The position numbers were made by a program, and so were the translations under genes. Positions 36,188 through 46,000 of a stretch of 64,000 nucleotides of DNA are shown here, piece after piece; position 1 is the stretch's first letter, and each line of letters starts with the position of its first letter. This stretch comes from Pirellulaceae bacterium (lineage in GTDB: Bacteria; Planctomycetota; Planctomycetia; Pirellulales; Pirellulaceae), in the NCBI GenBank assembly GCA_029243025.1, contig JAQWSU010000053.1:1-64000 (forward strand), in the 5' to 3' direction. Under the pieces are notes generated by a model. The model did not search any database and had not been told where the DNA came from. It saw only the letters and a program-made list of their open reading frames with translations.

Positions 36188-36934
36188 GTGACGTTTTTTG
36201 TTCAGCGCAATAAAATGAAGACTGGCGGTTTGAATCTCTTTGTCATGATCTTGTTTTGCAGCTTGGTAGGACTGCCGATGCAATTCTGCCGGGCTGAAAC
36301 CGTGAACGATTTTGGTTCCTGGTTTTCGGTCAATACACAAGGCGTGATTGATGGACATCAGCAATCATCGAGATGGCGATGGTGGTTTGATGGCCATCTC
36401 CGTTACCTTGATGATTCGGATGGCTTTCACCAAAGTATTTTTCGACCAGGTATCGGTTATCAATTGACTCCAACAACGAACCTGTGGCTGGGATATGCCT
36501 GGATCAATACGATGCCAGCGAATGGGAATTCTCTCATCGATGAAAATCGGATTTGGCAACAGCTGATGTGGACGAAAAAAGTGGGTCGGCAAACGTTGTT
36601 TTCTCGCACGCGACTCGAACAGCGATTCGTGGAAACGGGCAGTGATACTGGTTGGAGACTTCGTCAATTCTGTAAGATTAACCGTCCATTCTGCGAAGGA
36701 AGTCCCGGGAGCTTTGTTGCCTGGGACGAAGGATTTTTTGGCCTTAACGCAACGGATTGGGGGCAGTCAGACAGCTTCTTGCAAAATCGTCTCTTTCTGG
36801 GGTTGGGGCTTCGACTCAATGGGGCAAACCAACCAAAAATTGAAGTCGGCTACCTGAACCAATTTATCCGATCTGGATCGCGTGAAGATCGTATGAATCA
36901 CATTCTGTCTTTGAATTGGTTTTGGAACTTTTGA
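36188..36934 (+). CDS. DUF2490 family putative outer-membrane beta-barrel protein
   Basis: A 248-aa exported protein. A GTG at 36188 has GGAGG seven nt upstream and is preferred; an ATG at 36215 is an alternative giving a shorter signal peptide (MKTGGLNLFVMILFCSLVGL). The mature part has alternating strands with aromatic residues (DFGSWFSVNTQGV, WRWWFDGHLRYLDD, LWLGYAWINTMPANG) and ends in an aromatic residue (ILSLNWFWNF), as outer-membrane barrels do. It resembles DUF2490. A small barrel in the outer membrane is the likely role. It stands alone, upstream of the LamG-sialidase gene. Confidence 0.75.
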   Translation: MTFFVQRNKMKTGGLNLFVMILFCSLVGLPMQFCRAETVNDFGSWFSVNTQGVIDGHQQSSRWRWWFDGHLRYLDDSDGFHQSIFRPGIGYQLTPTTNLWLGYAWINTMPANGNSLIDENRIWQQLMWTKKVGRQTLFSRTRLEQRFVETGSDTGWRLRQFCKINRPFCEGSPGSFVAWDEGFFGLNATDWGQSDSFLQNRLFLGLGLRLNGANQPKIEVGYLNQFIRSGSREDRMNHILSLNWFWNF

Positions 36935-37288
36935 GCTGTCAAATAAGGACGATTCAACGAGTCTCTCAGGGGCGAGTGAGTGGAAACATCGTTGCTCGCT
37001 TGTGCAGGATGAGCTGTCTTTGCGCTCCAAGGGATGCTTGAAAACCTATGATCGAGCAACGAGTCGATTGCATCTCGAGATCTTGCTTGTCTGGTTCTCC
37101 ATCTCGGAGAGCCTTCCCCTTCACGGTCACTGTTTTGACCGTTGCCTCACTCGATCTGTTAGAATCTCGAGTGTCGTAAGTAATTTCGCGGGCTGGATCG
37201 AGTGCTGATTCACGAGCGAAGTTACTCCTGATGGTCTCGTCGTTTTCGATGGGCTGAACAACGAAAGCAAACGTCGAAATTTCAATTC
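36935..37288. other. Intergenic, 354 bp
   Basis: Leader of the LamG-sialidase gene. A weak promoter candidate is TTGACC (37135-37140) with TAGAAT (37160-37165), spaced by 19 bp. No ribosome-binding site is obvious before the ATG at 37289. Open frames here are not convincing. Confidence 0.4.
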
Positions 37289-39142
37289 ATGCTTCGCCTT
37301 GCGTTCCATAGTTCGCTGATTTTGACCTGTCTCACGTCTGTTCTTCAGGCGGAGGATTATTTGTGGTCGCTCGAGTTGTTCAAGTTACGCGGACTTCACG
37401 TGTATGGAAATCTTCAAGGTGCTTCCGGAGTGGTAGGGGATAGTGTCGTTCTTGACGGCTCATCATTGCTAAAAGTCAGGGACTCCGATGGGCTTGCGGG
37501 CGGAGACAATGGATTTACATTTGTTGCTTGGGTTAATCCTTACCGACTGGGACATCAACAGCAGATTATCGCCGCGAAGAATCGTTACTCACTCGACGAA
37601 CGACAATGGGGAGTGATGATTGATCGCGACAGCCTTTTTCGGCTTTATGTGTGGCAGGATCAGTGGCTGACGGTTGGTTGTTCGATCGCGCCAAAACCAG
37701 GGATGTGGCATTTGATTGCCGTGGTAGTGCGTCCGAAGAACGTTGAGCTGTGGGTGAATGGTGAGTTGTCGGGGCAGGCAAAACTTGAAAAGCCAATACC
37801 TCAGACCAAAGCTCCGTTGACGTTTGGCGGTGTCGATGACAATGGTCGCATTTGGCAAAACTTTGCTGGAGCGATTGATGAAGTGCAACTCTTTGATCGA
37901 CCGCTTGTGCCCAGCGAGCTCGCAGCGGCTTACCGAGCGGTGTCCACATCGCATGAGGTTCCGACTTCCTTCGGGCGAACAATAGAGGTGATGGAGCCAG
38001 CAATCGATGGGATTTCGCTCTGGGGTGACTCAAATGCTGTCCCGAAAGTTGCCGAATTGGCTGGTGTGGAAGGGACCGAATTTTTTGTCATCAAGCCGTA
38101 TGAGTTCCATCGAGATGGCTATCGTTTTCTACATGGGGTTGCGTTAGCTTGGCATCAAGGAAAGCTCTATGCGTCGTTTGGGCATAATCAGGGCGGTGAG
38201 AATACGGATACCGAGGAAGCGCGTTTTATGGTCAGTGAGGATGAAGGGAGAAATTGGAGTCGCGTTCGGACGATGGATGCGGGCAAGGCTCTTCACGGTG
38301 TTAGCCACGGCGTATTCTTGTCCTGCCAGGGAAAGCTTTGGGCATTCCACGCTGCCTACTCGGGAATCTTGAAGGGTGTCCACACTCGAGCTTATCTGTT
38401 GGATGAATTAACGGGGAAGTGGCAATCGCTGGGAACCGTGATCGAAGGCGGTTTCTGGCCAATGACCGAGCCAGTGAAAATGGGAGATGGTAACTGGATC
38501 ATGCCGGGGATGCGAGTCGGTAATGGGACGCCCGCTGCTGTTGCCATCAGTCATGGCGACGATTTGAAAAAATGGGATCTGGTGGTGATCCCCCGTAGTA
38601 ATCATCTCGGAACGATGTGGGGCGAGTCGACCGTCATCGTCGATGGCGCTAATGTCGTAAACATCGCTCGTTATGGACAAAAGGCACGCGCACTCGCTGC
38701 TCGAAGTGGAGATTATGGTCGAACCTGGACATCAATGACCGAGACGGATCTTCCCATGGTAACCTCCAAGCCGTGTGCAGGGACGCTCAGTACGGGGCAA
38801 CGTTATTTGATCGGAACGACGACGGCTGACAGCGGGAAGCGGCGATCTCCCTTGACGATTGCCGTGACTCAGCCGGGTGAAATGAAGTTTTCGAAAGTGT
38901 TTGTAATCCGCGATGCCAATTTTCCCACAGGACCAGGGGAATCTCACCCCGATGCCTCGCTGGCCTATCCTTATGCGATTGAACACGAGGGAAAACTCTA
39001 CATCGGCTATTCCAATAACGGCGCAAACGTCGGACGAGTCGGCAAGGGACGCTCATTGTGGAATAATAACAGTGCCGAGCTGGCAGTCATTCCGATCGGG
39101 TCGCTCGACGCAGGCGAAGCAAGAGTGGAAGGTTCGAAATGA
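37289..39142 (+). CDS. Secreted LamG-like plus sialidase-family protein
   Basis: A 617-aa exported protein with a signal peptide (MLRLAFHSSLILTCLTSVLQA). Residues about 40-215 form a LamG/concanavalin-like jelly roll (GDSVVLDGSSLLKV, FTFVAWVNPYRLG, LWVNGELSGQAKL, GAIDEVQLFDRPLVPSEL). Residues about 230-610 form a sialidase/BNR propeller with Asp-boxes SEDEGRNW near 315 and SGDYGRTW near 471 (S-x-D-x-G-x-T-W). True sialidases release terminal sialic acids; related propellers act on other glycans, and the catalytic Arg triad was not verified here. It may bind and hydrolyse the same polymer as the other enzymes of the region. Confidence 0.85.
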   Translation: MLRLAFHSSLILTCLTSVLQAEDYLWSLELFKLRGLHVYGNLQGASGVVGDSVVLDGSSLLKVRDSDGLAGGDNGFTFVAWVNPYRLGHQQQIIAAKNRYSLDERQWGVMIDRDSLFRLYVWQDQWLTVGCSIAPKPGMWHLIAVVVRPKNVELWVNGELSGQAKLEKPIPQTKAPLTFGGVDDNGRIWQNFAGAIDEVQLFDRPLVPSELAAAYRAVSTSHEVPTSFGRTIEVMEPAIDGISLWGDSNAVPKVAELAGVEGTEFFVIKPYEFHRDGYRFLHGVALAWHQGKLYASFGHNQGGENTDTEEARFMVSEDEGRNWSRVRTMDAGKALHGVSHGVFLSCQGKLWAFHAAYSGILKGVHTRAYLLDELTGKWQSLGTVIEGGFWPMTEPVKMGDGNWIMPGMRVGNGTPAAVAISHGDDLKKWDLVVIPRSNHLGTMWGESTVIVDGANVVNIARYGQKARALAARSGDYGRTWTSMTETDLPMVTSKPCAGTLSTGQRYLIGTTTADSGKRRSPLTIAVTQPGEMKFSKVFVIRDANFPTGPGESHPDASLAYPYAIEHEGKLYIGYSNNGANVGRVGKGRSLWNNNSAELAVIPIGSLDAGEARVEGSK

Positions 39143-39340
39143 TGCTTTCAACCGGCTGATCGAGTCGCGCCAATCCTCTTGAAGATCATGCAAGAGTGCA
39201 GCAAATGACTCTGTTGTCGTTGAGTCGATTGGGCTTTGCTTGCCATGGTTGTTGCCAGTCTGTGTGTGAATTTTTCCGATGTGCAAAGATTGATTCGTCA
39301 ACGAGAGCGGGATTTGTGAGGCGTTGCAGGAGACGCGAAT

Positions 39341-40123
39341 TCAACTCCAGCGGGCACTTGTCTTGTCGAGCCAATTTCTCGCGATCAGCTCGTGTCCTTG
39401 TGGTAAAGGATGCACGCCATCCCAGATCCACTGATCGGGGGATACCGATTTGGTCGCGTTGTCGAATACTTCTTGCATGGGGACATGGACCGCATTGAAT
39501 TTCTTCGCCAACTTGGTGACGACCCCACGCATTTGATCGATCTGGGCGCGGCTTACATCCCATTCGCCGCCTTTTGTCATGTACCATCCTGATTGAAGCA
39601 CGAATGGTTCGATTAACACAAGCCGTAGCTGTTCATTGGCGTCGTGACTACGGCTGAGAAGTTGGCTGTAATCCTCTTCCCATTGGCGGATGTTGAAATT
39701 TTCTGGATCCTTGACTTTGCGGTCATTCACGCCGATCAATACGCTCAGTAAATCCGGCTTCATCTCAATGACATCTTTTTGCCAACGGTTTTTGAGGTCC
39801 GTGAGTCGATTGCCACTGTGGCCGCGGTTGAAGAATTCAAGTTTTGCCTCTGCCATGTCGACGCCAAGCCGCGCGCCGATTAGGTAAACGTAACTGTGGC
39901 CGAGGTAGTGATTGCGGTCCTTTTCATTGCGTCCCCAGTTCATGTCAGTGATCGAGTCGCCGATGAACAACACGCGACTCTCTGGAGCGAAGTCGGGGAG
40001 GCGATAACCGTAGCCCACTTCACGCTGCTGATTTGCCGCATGAGCTTGCGTCGCGCTGCTAGTACTGGCAATGGCGGTTGTACAAGCCGCACTGCGGCGG
40101 AGAAATTTGCGTCGGTTAATCAT
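39341..40123 (-). CDS. TAT-exported SGNH (GDSL-type) hydrolase
   Basis: A 260-aa protein with a twin-arginine signal (MINRRKFLRRSAACTTAIAS). All four SGNH blocks are visible: GDSIT near 56 (nucleophile Ser), NRGHSGNRLTD (block II Gly), IGVND (block III Asn) and WDGVHPLPQGHE (block V Asp-x-x-His). Such enzymes are extracellular esterases, often removing acetyl groups from polysaccharides. The start at 40123 is an ATG just before RRK. It lies 125 bp behind the damaged hydrolase and may have shared its transcript. Confidence 0.92.
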   Translation of the reverse strand: MINRRKFLRRSAACTTAIASTSSATQAHAANQQREVGYGYRLPDFAPESRVLFIGDSITDMNWGRNEKDRNHYLGHSYVYLIGARLGVDMAEAKLEFFNRGHSGNRLTDLKNRWQKDVIEMKPDLLSVLIGVNDRKVKDPENFNIRQWEEDYSQLLSRSHDANEQLRLVLIEPFVLQSGWYMTKGGEWDVSRAQIDQMRGVVTKLAKKFNAVHVPMQEVFDNATKSVSPDQWIWDGVHPLPQGHELIARNWLDKTSARWS

Positions 40124-40247
40124 GATTGCTTGGTTGCCAAACTAACGTCAGTGGAAGGAATTTGGTTGGAGGGAATTTTGAAATCGCCGTCGGTACCGCT
40201 CCGGGGTTTTGTAGGTTTTCTTTGGCTTGTCGAATCAATCCCATATT

Positions 40248-41120
40248 TCAATCTGACTGTATCGTGAGCTGCCGATCAAACCATCTTATGGTTGCCTGAA
40301 ATGCTTCTGGCTGCTTTCTCTGTAGTCCATGATCCGCTTCGAGCAACAGGAGTTGATGTTCGAAGCCCGCTTTTTTATATTCCTTTGCGATTCATTTCCC
40401 GTGGCGAGGAGGATCAAGCTTATCTTTGGTTCCGAAGATCACTAACGCTGGAGCGTCATCTTTCGTGACGTGAAGTTTGGGGGAGTATTTTGCCGCCTCC
40501 TCAATGGGTAAATCCAAGGCGGGAAAACCCTTGTAGGCAGGCAGCGATTCCTCGGCTGACCAAACGGCGACGGTGAGGTCAGTGGGCGGCACGAAAGCGA
40601 CGACCGTCTGCACTCGACTGCTCTCACGTAAGATACGATCGCTTGCCGTTGGATCACCCTCATCGGCTCTGGTCGCCAACATGAGCGAGAGATGTCCGCC
40701 CGCACTCATGCCCATGACGCCGATTCGCTCTGGATCAATGCCATCAACGCGTGCTCGGTGCCGAATGAAGCGAATGGCCCGACGGACCTCGGCCACCGCA
40801 TCCGGTATTCCGTACTTTGGACTGCTCCCTTGGCGAACGGCAAATCCGGTGTAACCTTTGGCGAGATAAGGAGCAAACATCCACTGGAGTGATTCCGGAG
40901 GTGCCCAACGTGAAACCCAACCGCCACTGACGATGAAAACGATTGCAGCTCCATTTTTCTTCTCAGGCGCGTAGAGGTCCATTGTCATTGCGAGGCCATC
41001 TTTGTGACCATCAACAACATCAGGAATGATGCTCCCCGCACGCTGTGCAGATGCCACAGTTGTCCAATGGTTCAGAGAGACAAAGCCTAAAAACAGGACA
41101 AGAAAAGACCGGATGTTCAT
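40248..41120 (-). pseudogene. Exported alpha/beta hydrolase interrupted by TGA before the catalytic His
   Basis: The frame opens with a signal peptide (MNIRSFLVLFLGFVSLNHWTTVASA) and continues as an esterase-type hydrolase: the oxyanion region in IVFIVSGGWVS, the nucleophile elbow GMSAGG and the Asp site in FGTKDKLDPP. At 40394-40392 a TGA interrupts it after RHGK. The same frame then runs on for 48 codons, reading IAKEYKKAGFEHQLLLLEAD then HGLQRK, the expected third catalytic residue (His in ADHG), to a normal stop at 40250-40248. The 242-aa product would lack the catalytic His. Nonsense mutation is the simplest explanation. A tail fragment similar to its end is at 30858-30945. Confidence 0.85.
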
Positions 41121-41311
41121 GATTGTTTCGTGATGAAAAGATCGTTTGTCAATTAAGCAAAACGGTTCTTATTGTAACTCGATTCAAAGACGATCGCTAT
41201 GCAAAGCCGTTGGTGAATACATCCTCGATCCGCATGGGCGGAGTCACCATGAAGTCAAGCAAGTCGAATGTCGCGCTGGAGAATTCGCCATTAGTGGGTG
41301 GCATGAGGTCG

Positions 41312-41860
41312 CTAGAGCTGGGCGAGTGCCTGGGATACGGCTTTCATCCATGCCGAACATTCTCGCTTGAATCGACAGCAATACAAATTGCCGTCGATGA
41401 CCAAACCCTCTTCGACATAAGTCGCGCCAGAAAATTCCGCATCGTATCGGCAGCGGGGAATCGTTGTCACTTTGCGTCCGCGAATCACGTCGGCGGCTGC
41501 CAGTATTTCGATGCCATGACATATCGAAGCGACTAGCTTCTCACGCTCAAAGAAGTGTTTTGTAATCCGGATCAGATCTTGATCGTAACGTAAGAACTCA
41601 GGCGCTCGACCTCCGGGAAGAACCATTGCGTCAAAATCATCCGGATTGACATCGCGAAAAGCAATATCCGAATCAAGCTGGTAACCCGGGGTTTCGATGG
41701 TTACGTCCCAGCCCGGGTCGTGATGATGTTGTACTAAATGATATTTGCGTACCTCAGGTGCTGCCTTGATCACGTCGTGGTCTTCCGCGAGGCGATAGAG
41801 GGGGACCATGGTGTCGATTACCTCGGCCGCATCACCAATGACAAGCAGCACTTTGGCCAT
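41312..41860 (-). CDS. DJ-1/PfpI family protein
   Basis: A 182-aa protein starting MAKVLLVIGDAAEVIDTM. The open frame extends 33 codons further upstream, but the ATG at 41860 has AGGAG about 10 nt before it. The nucleophile elbow SICHG (reactive Cys) and the LPGGRAPE segment place it in the PfpI/DJ-1 superfamily, class I glutamine amidotransferase-like. Members act as proteases, deglycases or glyoxalase-like enzymes; the exact reaction cannot be told. It is divergent from the LacI gene and shares its promoter region. Confidence 0.88.
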   Translation of the reverse strand: MAKVLLVIGDAAEVIDTMVPLYRLAEDHDVIKAAPEVRKYHLVQHHHDPGWDVTIETPGYQLDSDIAFRDVNPDDFDAMVLPGGRAPEFLRYDQDLIRITKHFFEREKLVASICHGIEILAAADVIRGRKVTTIPRCRYDAEFSGATYVEEGLVIDGNLYCCRFKRECSAWMKAVSQALAQL

Positions 41861-41915
41861 CTGGGCAATTCTCCTGGAGGCGCGTTTTCGCCGTGGAATT
41901 CCTGTTTTAAATGGG

Positions 41916-41937
41916 TATAATCGTTGTTTCAATGAAA
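41916..41937 (+). promoter_or_regulatory. Candidate LacI-gene promoter (-10) with overlapping operator-like palindrome
   Basis: A perfect TATAAT (41916-41921) lies 68 bp before the LacI-family start. The -35 is poor. TTTCAATGAAA (41927-41937), a perfect dyad with one central base, sits where transcription would start and is the kind of short palindrome a LacI-type repressor uses for self-control. Both ideas are inferred from position only. Confidence 0.35.
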
Positions 41938-41988
41938 TAGCATAGGCGACGTTCGTCAATCACTCAAGCGAAGACAGGGAAGAGGGCC

Positions 41989-43059
41989 ATGCCGGCAACG
42001 GTGAAAGATGTCGCTCGATCTGCTGACGTATCGATCGGAACTGTCAGTCGCGTCCTCAGCGGTGAGCCGAATGTCACAAAGGAAACAACCGCGCGCGTGA
42101 TGAAAGCGGTTGAGCAGTTAGGCTATTCGCGGCTTCGGAAACGCAAGACGATCGCCGCAGGCCAGCGTCTGGCTCGTAAGAATATCGCGATGCTGTTGCT
42201 GGGGATGGACCGATCTTTGGCGAGCTTGCCGTCGGTCGCCTGTGGCATTCATGGTGCCGAGTCGGCTCTTTCGGGTGTGGGAGCGAATGTTTTGCTCTCC
42301 GATTTGCCATGCGTTGATGAAGTTCCAAAAGTGATCGCCGCGCGAAACCTCCATGGTTTATTGGCCAAGAGTGCGTTGCAAGGCAATCTGGTTGAGTCGG
42401 CTGACGAGAAACTCATCGACCGGCTTCGTCAGATTCCGACAGCATGGTTTTTGGGACGACCGCAGGGTGCCGATTGGGGCGATGCGGTGGAAGCAAATGA
42501 CGCTGATGTTGGGCGAATAGCAGCCGAACACTTGCTCAACAAGGGGCATCGACGGATCGCAATTCTCGATCCGAAACCGATTCATGTTGCACATGGTCAA
42601 CGATGCGCCAGTTTTGCTGGGTATGCCACGCAACATGGGGCGATCGTTGAAATGGTCTTGGGTGACCAGTCAGCTGCGAATTTCCCCAGCCGGCCAGTGG
42701 CTGATGTCGCGTTAGTGGACGATCTTGTCGGCAAGTTACTCGAGCATCCGAACAGGCCCACCGCAGTTTTCTGCCCGGCAGATTGTATTTCTGCGATGGT
42801 CTATCGCGCCTGTGGTCGTCGAGGTCTTCAGGTAGGCAAAGATTTGAGTTTAATTTCTTGCAACAACGAACTGCCGTTACTGACGGGACTCTATCCGGAA
42901 GTGACCACAATCGATATTTGCGCCGAGCAAATTGGTCAACAGGCTGTGGAGCAGTTGATCTGGCGATTAGCTCATCCTTCACCGCCGCCTGTGACGATTT
43001 GGGTGCAGCCACGATTGGTCGAAGGAATGTCAGTGGCGGATCTCAGGAGCAACACGTAA
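41989..43059 (+). CDS. LacI-family transcriptional repressor
   Basis: A 356-aa regulator. The N-terminal helix-turn-helix is complete: VKDVARSADVSIGTVSRVLS, then NVTKETTARVMKAVEQLGYS. The C-terminal part is a periplasmic-binding-protein-like ligand domain (HLLNKGHRRIAILD, RPTAVFCPADCISAMVYRA, TIDICAEQIGQQAVEQLI). Members bind a sugar-like effector and repress neighbouring catabolic genes. Its TAA stop shares a base with the ATG of the next gene (43059), so the two are translated together, which ties the regulator directly to the cytochrome-propeller protein. Confidence 0.95.
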   Translation: MPATVKDVARSADVSIGTVSRVLSGEPNVTKETTARVMKAVEQLGYSRLRKRKTIAAGQRLARKNIAMLLLGMDRSLASLPSVACGIHGAESALSGVGANVLLSDLPCVDEVPKVIAARNLHGLLAKSALQGNLVESADEKLIDRLRQIPTAWFLGRPQGADWGDAVEANDADVGRIAAEHLLNKGHRRIAILDPKPIHVAHGQRCASFAGYATQHGAIVEMVLGDQSAANFPSRPVADVALVDDLVGKLLEHPNRPTAVFCPADCISAMVYRACGRRGLQVGKDLSLISCNNELPLLTGLYPEVTTIDICAEQIGQQAVEQLIWRLAHPSPPPVTIWVQPRLVEGMSVADLRSNT

Positions 43060-46000
43060 TGAAAATCCGTCTAGTTTTGCTAACGCTGTTGGTTGGCAGC
43101 TATGTTGGTGGCTCCGGAAGGAGCCACGCGGATAACGATCTCCCTCTTCTGCCGAAGGGATTTGCGGTTGATGTGATCGCGCGCGAACCCATGGTGAGCA
43201 ATCCCTGCGTGATGGCGTTTGATCGCTTCGGACGCATTTGTGTTGGACAGGGTCCGCAATATCGAAAGCCCAAGCCAGACACTCCGGGTGATCGAGTTGA
43301 CATCCTGATTGATGAGAATGGTGATGGGGTTGCCGATCGTCGCAAGACCTTTGCCGAAGGCTTCAACTCGATTCAGGGACTTGCTTGGCATGGACGTGAC
43401 CTTTGGGTTGCCAATGCTCCGGATTTAACAGTCGTTCGCGACCTTGATGGCGACGATAAAGCTGACGAGTATGTTCGCGTTTACACCGACTTAGGAAACT
43501 TGGAGCATGGTTTGCATGGTTTGAATTTTGGGCCCGATGGTCGCTTGTACATGTCGAAGGGCAATTCGAAGGGATACAACCAGGGGGACCAGTTAGCTCC
43601 GAGAGCGTTTCGCGATTTATGGGGGCTTGCCTCGCCAAACGGCGCTCCTGACTACTTGCCAATCGAGACGACTGACCTGTCTGGTTACCAACGCAAATAT
43701 CACAAGCCGTCGGATGATTGGGGACAGCAAGGTGGGGTTTTGCGGTGCGATCCTTATCGGGACGGTCGGGTATCGGGCCGAGCTCTTGAAATTGTTGCCC
43801 GCGGTTTCCGCAATCCTTGGGATATCGCGTTTGATGATGCGTTCAATTGGTTGGGTACCGACAACGATCAGTCGACCGGTGATCGAATCTTCATGCCATT
43901 CTACGGAGCGCACTTTGGCTGGGGGCATCCGTGGACCTACAGTTGGACCGGCAAGGATCACTTGCCTACGGTTCCGATCAGTGGGCCAACTTTTGAAGGA
44001 TCCGGAACGGGAGTTAGCTACTATTACGCCAAGCAGTTTCCGCCCAAGTATCGCGATCTCTTTTTTGTTGGTGACTGGTTGCGACGTGAAGTGCTGGCCT
44101 TTCGCCCTCAATGGGATGGTGCCTTGATGGTCTCTGATTCGGAGGTGCTTGAGGTCTTTGCTCATGCTGGAGGAGGGCGGACGATGCCGAAAAGTGATGG
44201 CCGCGCCTTTGATCCCACCGATATGGAAGTGGGTCCCGACGGCTGTCTCTACATTCTGAGTTGGGGGCATGAATATGGCGTCAAACTTGAAGACGGAAAA
44301 CAAGCCAATGTGGGCCGAGTTTATCGCATTCGCTATGAGGGGAATTCGCTGGAGTCATGGAGTCCAAAACGACGCGCTATGCCGATCAACGATTGGTCTC
44401 TTGACCAATTATTTATCGATCTAGGCAGTCCCGTAGCCGCGTGGCGAGTCAATGCTCAAAACGAGTTGCTCTGTCGCAAAGCTTCCGCGGAGTTTCTGCT
44501 CCGTAAGCTCGAAAATCCCCCGTCAATGACGCGAGCTCAACAGACATGGGCGATCTGGACTCTGGCACGAGCCGGTAAATTGCCTGCCAGACTTTTCGAG
44601 CATGCGGGCCTCAATCGAAAAATTCAGACCATTCGAGCGCTCGCGTTTCAAGAGAAAACCCGATCATCGGAAGAGGTCGCAGGCCTGTTTGCTGAGTCGT
44701 TAGCATCGTCAGAGCCTCGTCTGCGTTTTGAAGCGGTCCAGGCAATCGGGCAGGCTAGGATTCGTGTGCTTGCGGAAAAGTTACTTGATCATTTGAATCA
44801 TGAATCCGAACGAATCGCGTTTTATGCCACGTGGAATACGTTGCGAGAGCTGCTGACACTTGAGGAACGCCGGATGCTACTTGACCGGGAGCAAGGGAGT
44901 GCCAGGTTGGGTTTGTTACTCGGATTGCTTGCCGATGATGTGCTCGCCCCTGACGAAGTCGAATTGTTTCGTCGGGATCGCGATAGGCGAGTGGCAACGA
45001 TTGCAGAACAGTGGTTGATAGAAACGGGTGGAGCAAAGCCATTTCTCTCACTCTCACCTGAACCGGGTCGCTATAGCGAACCTGTCGTCGTCGAAGTGAA
45101 GACGACGATTCCTGATCATCGCATTGCATTTACGCTTGATGGATCCGTTCCCACGAAAACCTCCGAATCGTACTCGAAGCCACTTACGATTGACCGAAGC
45201 ATGACGCTGACGGTTGCCTTGTTAGAGGAAGATAATTTGGTCGGACGGGTGGTAAAAGCCGATTACCAGATTCAGCCTGCGCCGGAATACTTCGGCCGTC
45301 GCTTTATTTCCGATATTTCGACGCCGAGTGGGAATCGTTACGAAATGGATTACCGTGGCGTTGAAATCGGTAAACGCGTTTACACGGACCGCGATTACAA
45401 ATTCACGAAGGTGCCCAATGAACTGCTAGGCGCACCATTCTTGCGAGGTGCCAATGCAGACGATCGATCGCGCGGAAATCGTTGGATTTCATTCACGACG
45501 GACGCCCGTCTTGACATTCTCCTAGGTGTGGACACTCGCGGTGATGAGCCGTTGCGGTGGATGCGCATCAACGAGCCGGAAGGTTTTGTTGATACAGGAA
45601 TGAATGTTCAGAACGATGATGCGAATTTTCGTTTGTATCGGAAAGCCTATTCGGCCGGTGAAATTGTGCTCGGAGGAAATACGAATGAACGCTCTGACAG
45701 CGCTCGAGGGAACTACCTTTTGATATTCCAGCGGAAATTACTCCTGCCGGGCAGCGAAGCAGCCACCCAAGCTCAAGTTCTGGCAGCCATGGAAACTGCT
45801 GATCTGCAACGAGGTCGAGAATTATTTATGCATCCGCGTGGAGCAGGTTGCGTCAAATGCCACGCCATGCGGGGCGTGGGTCGCAAGTTCGCGCCCGATC
45901 TGTCCGATCTGGGAAATCGAGCTAAAACACCCGATGCCATCATCATGTCGATTCTCAAGCCGAGTGCGGTGATCACAGAAGGATTTGCCCAGCAGAGAAT

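Noticed and set aside
40392-40394. In-frame TGA as selenocysteine or recoded Trp
   Set aside because: Many clearly intact genes here end in TGA, no SECIS-like structure was seen, and the damaged genes also contain TAA and TAG; ordinary nonsense mutation is simpler.
42783-43058. Longer N-terminus for the PVC cytochrome gene
   Set aside because: The extension lies wholly inside the LacI gene in another frame; the ATG at 43059 has a ribosome-binding site and a signal peptide.
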